Assembly (NCBI RefSeq): GCF_900141635.1
Contig: NZ_FSRH01000019.1
Location: forward strand, 1 to 45,516
Length of the DNA: 45,516 nt
From: Peptoclostridium litorale DSM 5388
Lineage (GTDB): Bacteria > Bacillota > Clostridia > Peptostreptococcales > Peptostreptococcaceae
Direction of reading: 5' to 3'
This document shows, in pieces, positions 43,347 to 45,516 of the stretch (within the stretch, counting starts at the first letter, position 1; each line of letters begins with the position of its first letter). The notes beneath the pieces were generated by a model. The model was given only the letters and a program-made list of their open reading frames with translations, had not been told where the DNA came from and ran no database searches. A program made the position numbers and the translations under genes.

Positions 43347-44012
43347 ATGAAATATAGTGAAGATGAAATGCTTATGCTTTCAGGGATACAACACTTTTAT
43401 TTTTGCAAAAGGCAATGGGCTCTTATTCATGTGGAAAATCAGTGGGTTGAAAATGTCAGAACTATTGAAGGCAAGCATATACATGAAAAGGCTGATGATC
43501 CGTTTATAGTTGAAACAAGAGGAGATATTGTAATAGCAAGATCGGTCCCAGTTTCGTCAAGTGAAATCGGACTATATGGAATTGCAGACGTTATAGAATT
43601 TAGAAGAACAAAGAATGAAGGAGTAAGTTTTTCAGACAAAGAAGGTCTTTGGATGCCCGTTCCAGTTGAGTATAAAAGGGGAGAGCCAAAAGATGATGCA
43701 AGGGACGAGGTGCAGCTTTGTGCACAGGCTATGTGCCTTGAAGAAATGCTTGGCTTGAAAATTGAAAAAGGATATATTTTTTATAATTCGATAAAAAGAA
43801 GAACTGAGGTTGATTTTGACAAGGGTTTGAGAGCTAGCGTAATAAAATTATCGAAAGAAATGCACAGCATGTTTAACGAGAAGAAGACACCAAAAGCAAG
43901 GAGAGAGAAATATTGTAGGGCCTGTTCGATGGAAGAAGTGTGTCAGCCTAAAGTAACTGGGAAGAGGTGTAGGGTTAAAGACTATATAAAAAAGGGGTTG
44001 GCAGAGGAATGA
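43347..44012 (+). CDS. cas4: CRISPR-associated Cas4 exonuclease (RecB-like, Fe-S)
   Basis: Cas4 trims prespacers and helps set PAM and orientation with Cas1-Cas2. The 221-residue protein has an N-terminal Cys in FYFCKRQWALIH, the RecB-nuclease residues in VEYKRGEPKDD and a C-terminal cysteine set CRACSMEEVC ... KRC, which with the first Cys would bind [4Fe-4S]. It starts two bases after cas7c and overlaps cas1 by 4 bases. Confidence 0.95.
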   Translation: MKYSEDEMLMLSGIQHFYFCKRQWALIHVENQWVENVRTIEGKHIHEKADDPFIVETRGDIVIARSVPVSSSEIGLYGIADVIEFRRTKNEGVSFSDKEGLWMPVPVEYKRGEPKDDARDEVQLCAQAMCLEEMLGLKIEKGYIFYNSIKRRTEVDFDKGLRASVIKLSKEMHSMFNEKKTPKARREKYCRACSMEEVCQPKVTGKRCRVKDYIKKGLAEE

Positions 44013-45040
44013 AAAAGCTGTTGAATGTACTTTATGTGACAACTCCGGATTCTTATTTGTCAAGAGATGGCGAGAATGTGGTTATAAAAGTGAAGAATTT
44101 AGAAAAATTCAGAATGCCCATACATAACTTGGAGGGAATTATATGCTTCGGGTATACGGGGGCAAGTCCATCATTGATGGCTTTGTGCGCAGAGCGAAAT
44201 GTTGGACTATCTTTTCTAAGTGAAAATGGGCACTTTTATGCAAGGGTTACAGGCAAAACGACTGGGAATGTAATTCTTAGAAGGGAGCAATACAGGCAGG
44301 CGGATAATCTTGAGAAGGCTCTTGATGTAGCCCGAAATTGCATAACAGCCAAAATAGGCAACAGCAGGACAGTTTTGAAAAGGTCAATCAGGGATCATTC
44401 AAGTTCGCTTGATTCGGATAAGCTGAAAAGAGTTTGTGAAGGACTTACGTATAAGATCGACCGTATAGAAAGGTGCTCAGGACTAGATGAACTTAGAGGA
44501 GTGGAAGGTGATGCAGCAAGGGAGTATTACTCTGCTTTTGATGAGTTGATTCTTTGCCAAAAGGAAGCTTTCTATATGAAAGAACGTACACGCAGACCTC
44601 CAATGGATAATATGAATGCACTGCTATCGTTTTTATACACTATTCTTGCTCATGATGTCCAGTCGGCGATTGAATCAGTCGGTCTTGACCCGTATGTAGG
44701 ATTTTTGCACAGAGACAGGCCTGGAAGGGCGGGTTTGGCATTAGATATTATGGAAGAGCTTAGGCCCTACCTAGCAGATCGGGTTGCACTTACATTGATT
44801 AACCGCAGGCAGATTACCGAAAAGGGTTTTGTTAAAAAGGAAAGCGGGGGTATAATTATGGATAAGGATACCCGAAAACAGGTTCTTTTGACATGGCAAA
44901 AAAGAAAACAGGACAAGATAATGCATCCTTTCTTAGGTGAAAAAATCCAAGTAGGTCTTTTGCCATATGCTCAAGCTCTATTGATGGCCAGGTTTTTAAG
45001 AGGAGACTTGGATGGATACCCTCCATTTTTATGCAGATAG
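44009..45040 (+). CDS. cas1: CRISPR integrase Cas1 (type I-C)
   Basis: Cas1 is the catalytic integrase that inserts new spacers. The 343 residues comprise an N-terminal beta-sheet domain (LLNVLYVTTPDSYLSRDGEN) and a helical catalytic domain with the metal ligands Glu in GVEGDAAREYY, His in VGFLHRDRPGR and Asp in LALDIMEELRP. The usual length and all three ligands are present. It overlaps cas4 by four bases and ends 15 bases before cas2. Confidence 0.96.
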   Translation: MKKLLNVLYVTTPDSYLSRDGENVVIKVKNLEKFRMPIHNLEGIICFGYTGASPSLMALCAERNVGLSFLSENGHFYARVTGKTTGNVILRREQYRQADNLEKALDVARNCITAKIGNSRTVLKRSIRDHSSSLDSDKLKRVCEGLTYKIDRIERCSGLDELRGVEGDAAREYYSAFDELILCQKEAFYMKERTRRPPMDNMNALLSFLYTILAHDVQSAIESVGLDPYVGFLHRDRPGRAGLALDIMEELRPYLADRVALTLINRRQITEKGFVKKESGGIIMDKDTRKQVLLTWQKRKQDKIMHPFLGEKIQVGLLPYAQALLMARFLRGDLDGYPPFLCR

Positions 45041-45055
45041 AAAGGAGCAGATATT

Positions 45056-45346
45056 ATGTTGGTGCTGATTACTTACGATGTTAGAACTCAAAGTGCAGCG
45101 GGACAGAAAAGGCTGAGAAATATAGCAAAGCAGTGTAAGAACTATGGTCAAAGAGTCCAAAATTCAGTGTTTGAATGCTTGGTGGACCCAGTGCAGTTTG
45201 CAGAACTTAGAAATAAGTTGGAAAACATAATGGACAAGGAAAAAGATAGCATTAGATACTACTACTTGGGTAAAAATTGGAAGAATAGAGTTGAGCACGT
45301 AGGAGCAAAAGAGGGATATGATCCAGAAGGTTTTTTGATGCTTTAG
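45056..45346 (+). CDS. cas2: CRISPR adaptation protein Cas2
   Basis: This 96-residue ferredoxin-fold protein forms the central dimer of the Cas1-Cas2 integrase. The family pattern MLVLITYDVRT opens the protein (first strand and conserved Asp), followed by RLRNIAKQCKNYGQRVQNSVFECLVD. GAAAGGAG lies upstream. It is the last cas gene, and the array is expected just downstream. Confidence 0.96.
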   Translation: MLVLITYDVRTQSAAGQKRLRNIAKQCKNYGQRVQNSVFECLVDPVQFAELRNKLENIMDKEKDSIRYYYLGKNWKNRVEHVGAKEGYDPEGFLML

Positions 45347-45516
45347 GCTAGCTGCGAATATAAAGCACACATTTAAACAGAGGGGCATTCGCAGAAAGTG
45401 CATATGGCTTATGCTTGGTGAAACAACGAGTTTTTATAATTGAATAATATAATACAGAAAATAGAGGTTCGCGAAAATGGTTTGTAAAACCATTGTAAAA
45501 TCAATGTTTTTTAGAG
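45347..45516 (+). promoter_or_regulatory. Probable CRISPR leader (cut by window end)
   Basis: This 170-base AT-rich, gene-free stretch follows cas2, where type I-C arrays start. A TATAAT lies at 45448-45453 without a clear -35. An inverted repeat CTGCGAAT/ATTCGCAG (45352-45359, 45387-45394) and a hairpin AATGGTTT/AAACCATT (45476-45483, 45487-45494) are present. No CRISPR repeat occurs before 45516. Confidence 0.55.

Noticed and set aside
37798-45346. A novel defence system variant in the cas block
   Set aside because: Gene content and order are exactly those of a standard type I-C operon, with all key motifs seen and no extra gene inserted.
45421-45516. CRISPR repeat at the window end
   Set aside because: No motif of about 30 bases recurs and nothing resembles a GC-rich I-C repeat ending in GAAAC; only a leader is supported.

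Overview
The window reads as chromosomal DNA of a low-GC, anaerobic Clostridia-type Firmicute, plausibly Peptostreptococcaceae-like. The signs are strong GGAGG ribosome sites, heavy ATA/AGG codon use, many GTG/TTG starts, ferredoxin, rubrerythrin-like and corrinoid proteins, a TPP riboswitch, and a Fur-type promoter. No rRNA or tRNA genes were seen. Species assignment is inference only.

Layout. 1-340: right end of an IS3-type element (partial transposase orfA plus terminal palindrome). 816-6128: two membrane histidine kinases, each with an extracellular family-3 solute-binding sensor domain, around a DUF89 protein and a Nudix hydrolase. 6142-8680: thiamine salvage operon (promoter, TPP riboswitch with terminator, thiM, fused thiE-thiD). 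8897-9385: decayed family-3 binding domain. 9668-10510: secreted peptidoglycan-binding protein, convergent with a minus-strand block (15660 down to 10676) holding an ECF sigma factor, its zinc-finger anti-sigma factor, an ABC exporter and a secreted Asp-rich tandem-repeat protein. 15877-19443: Fur-box promoter and ferric-iron ABC importer. 19573-21528: ornithine cyclodeaminase-like enzyme flanked by two small paralogous proteins of unknown family. 21663-24554: GH18/SH3 glycosidase, lipoprotein, hemolysin III-type membrane protein. 24714-25748: old yellow enzyme. 26045-31610: sbcD-sbcC and an EAL-HDOD protein. 31650-32909: rubrerythrin-like protein and a YczE-type membrane protein. 33164-33802: methyltransferase. 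33942-34865: Dps-like ferritin and a frameshifted ferredoxin. 35562-37317: corrinoid protein and MtaA-type methyltransferase. 37798-45346: complete type I-C CRISPR-Cas operon (cas3-cas5c-cas8c-cas7c-cas4-cas1-cas2), followed by an AT-rich probable leader; no repeat is inside the window.

How it works together. Most blocks are compact operons closed by long, often bidirectional hairpin terminators. Each belongs to a recognisable system: thiamine salvage, iron uptake, cell-envelope stress, oxidative/iron defence, methyl transfer, DNA repair and CRISPR immunity. I did not find a clearly new large system. The least explained pieces are the ECF-linked acidic repeat protein, the two small paralogs, the ferredoxin with an Asp in a cluster motif, the corrinoid pair without a substrate methyltransferase, and several structured non-coding elements.
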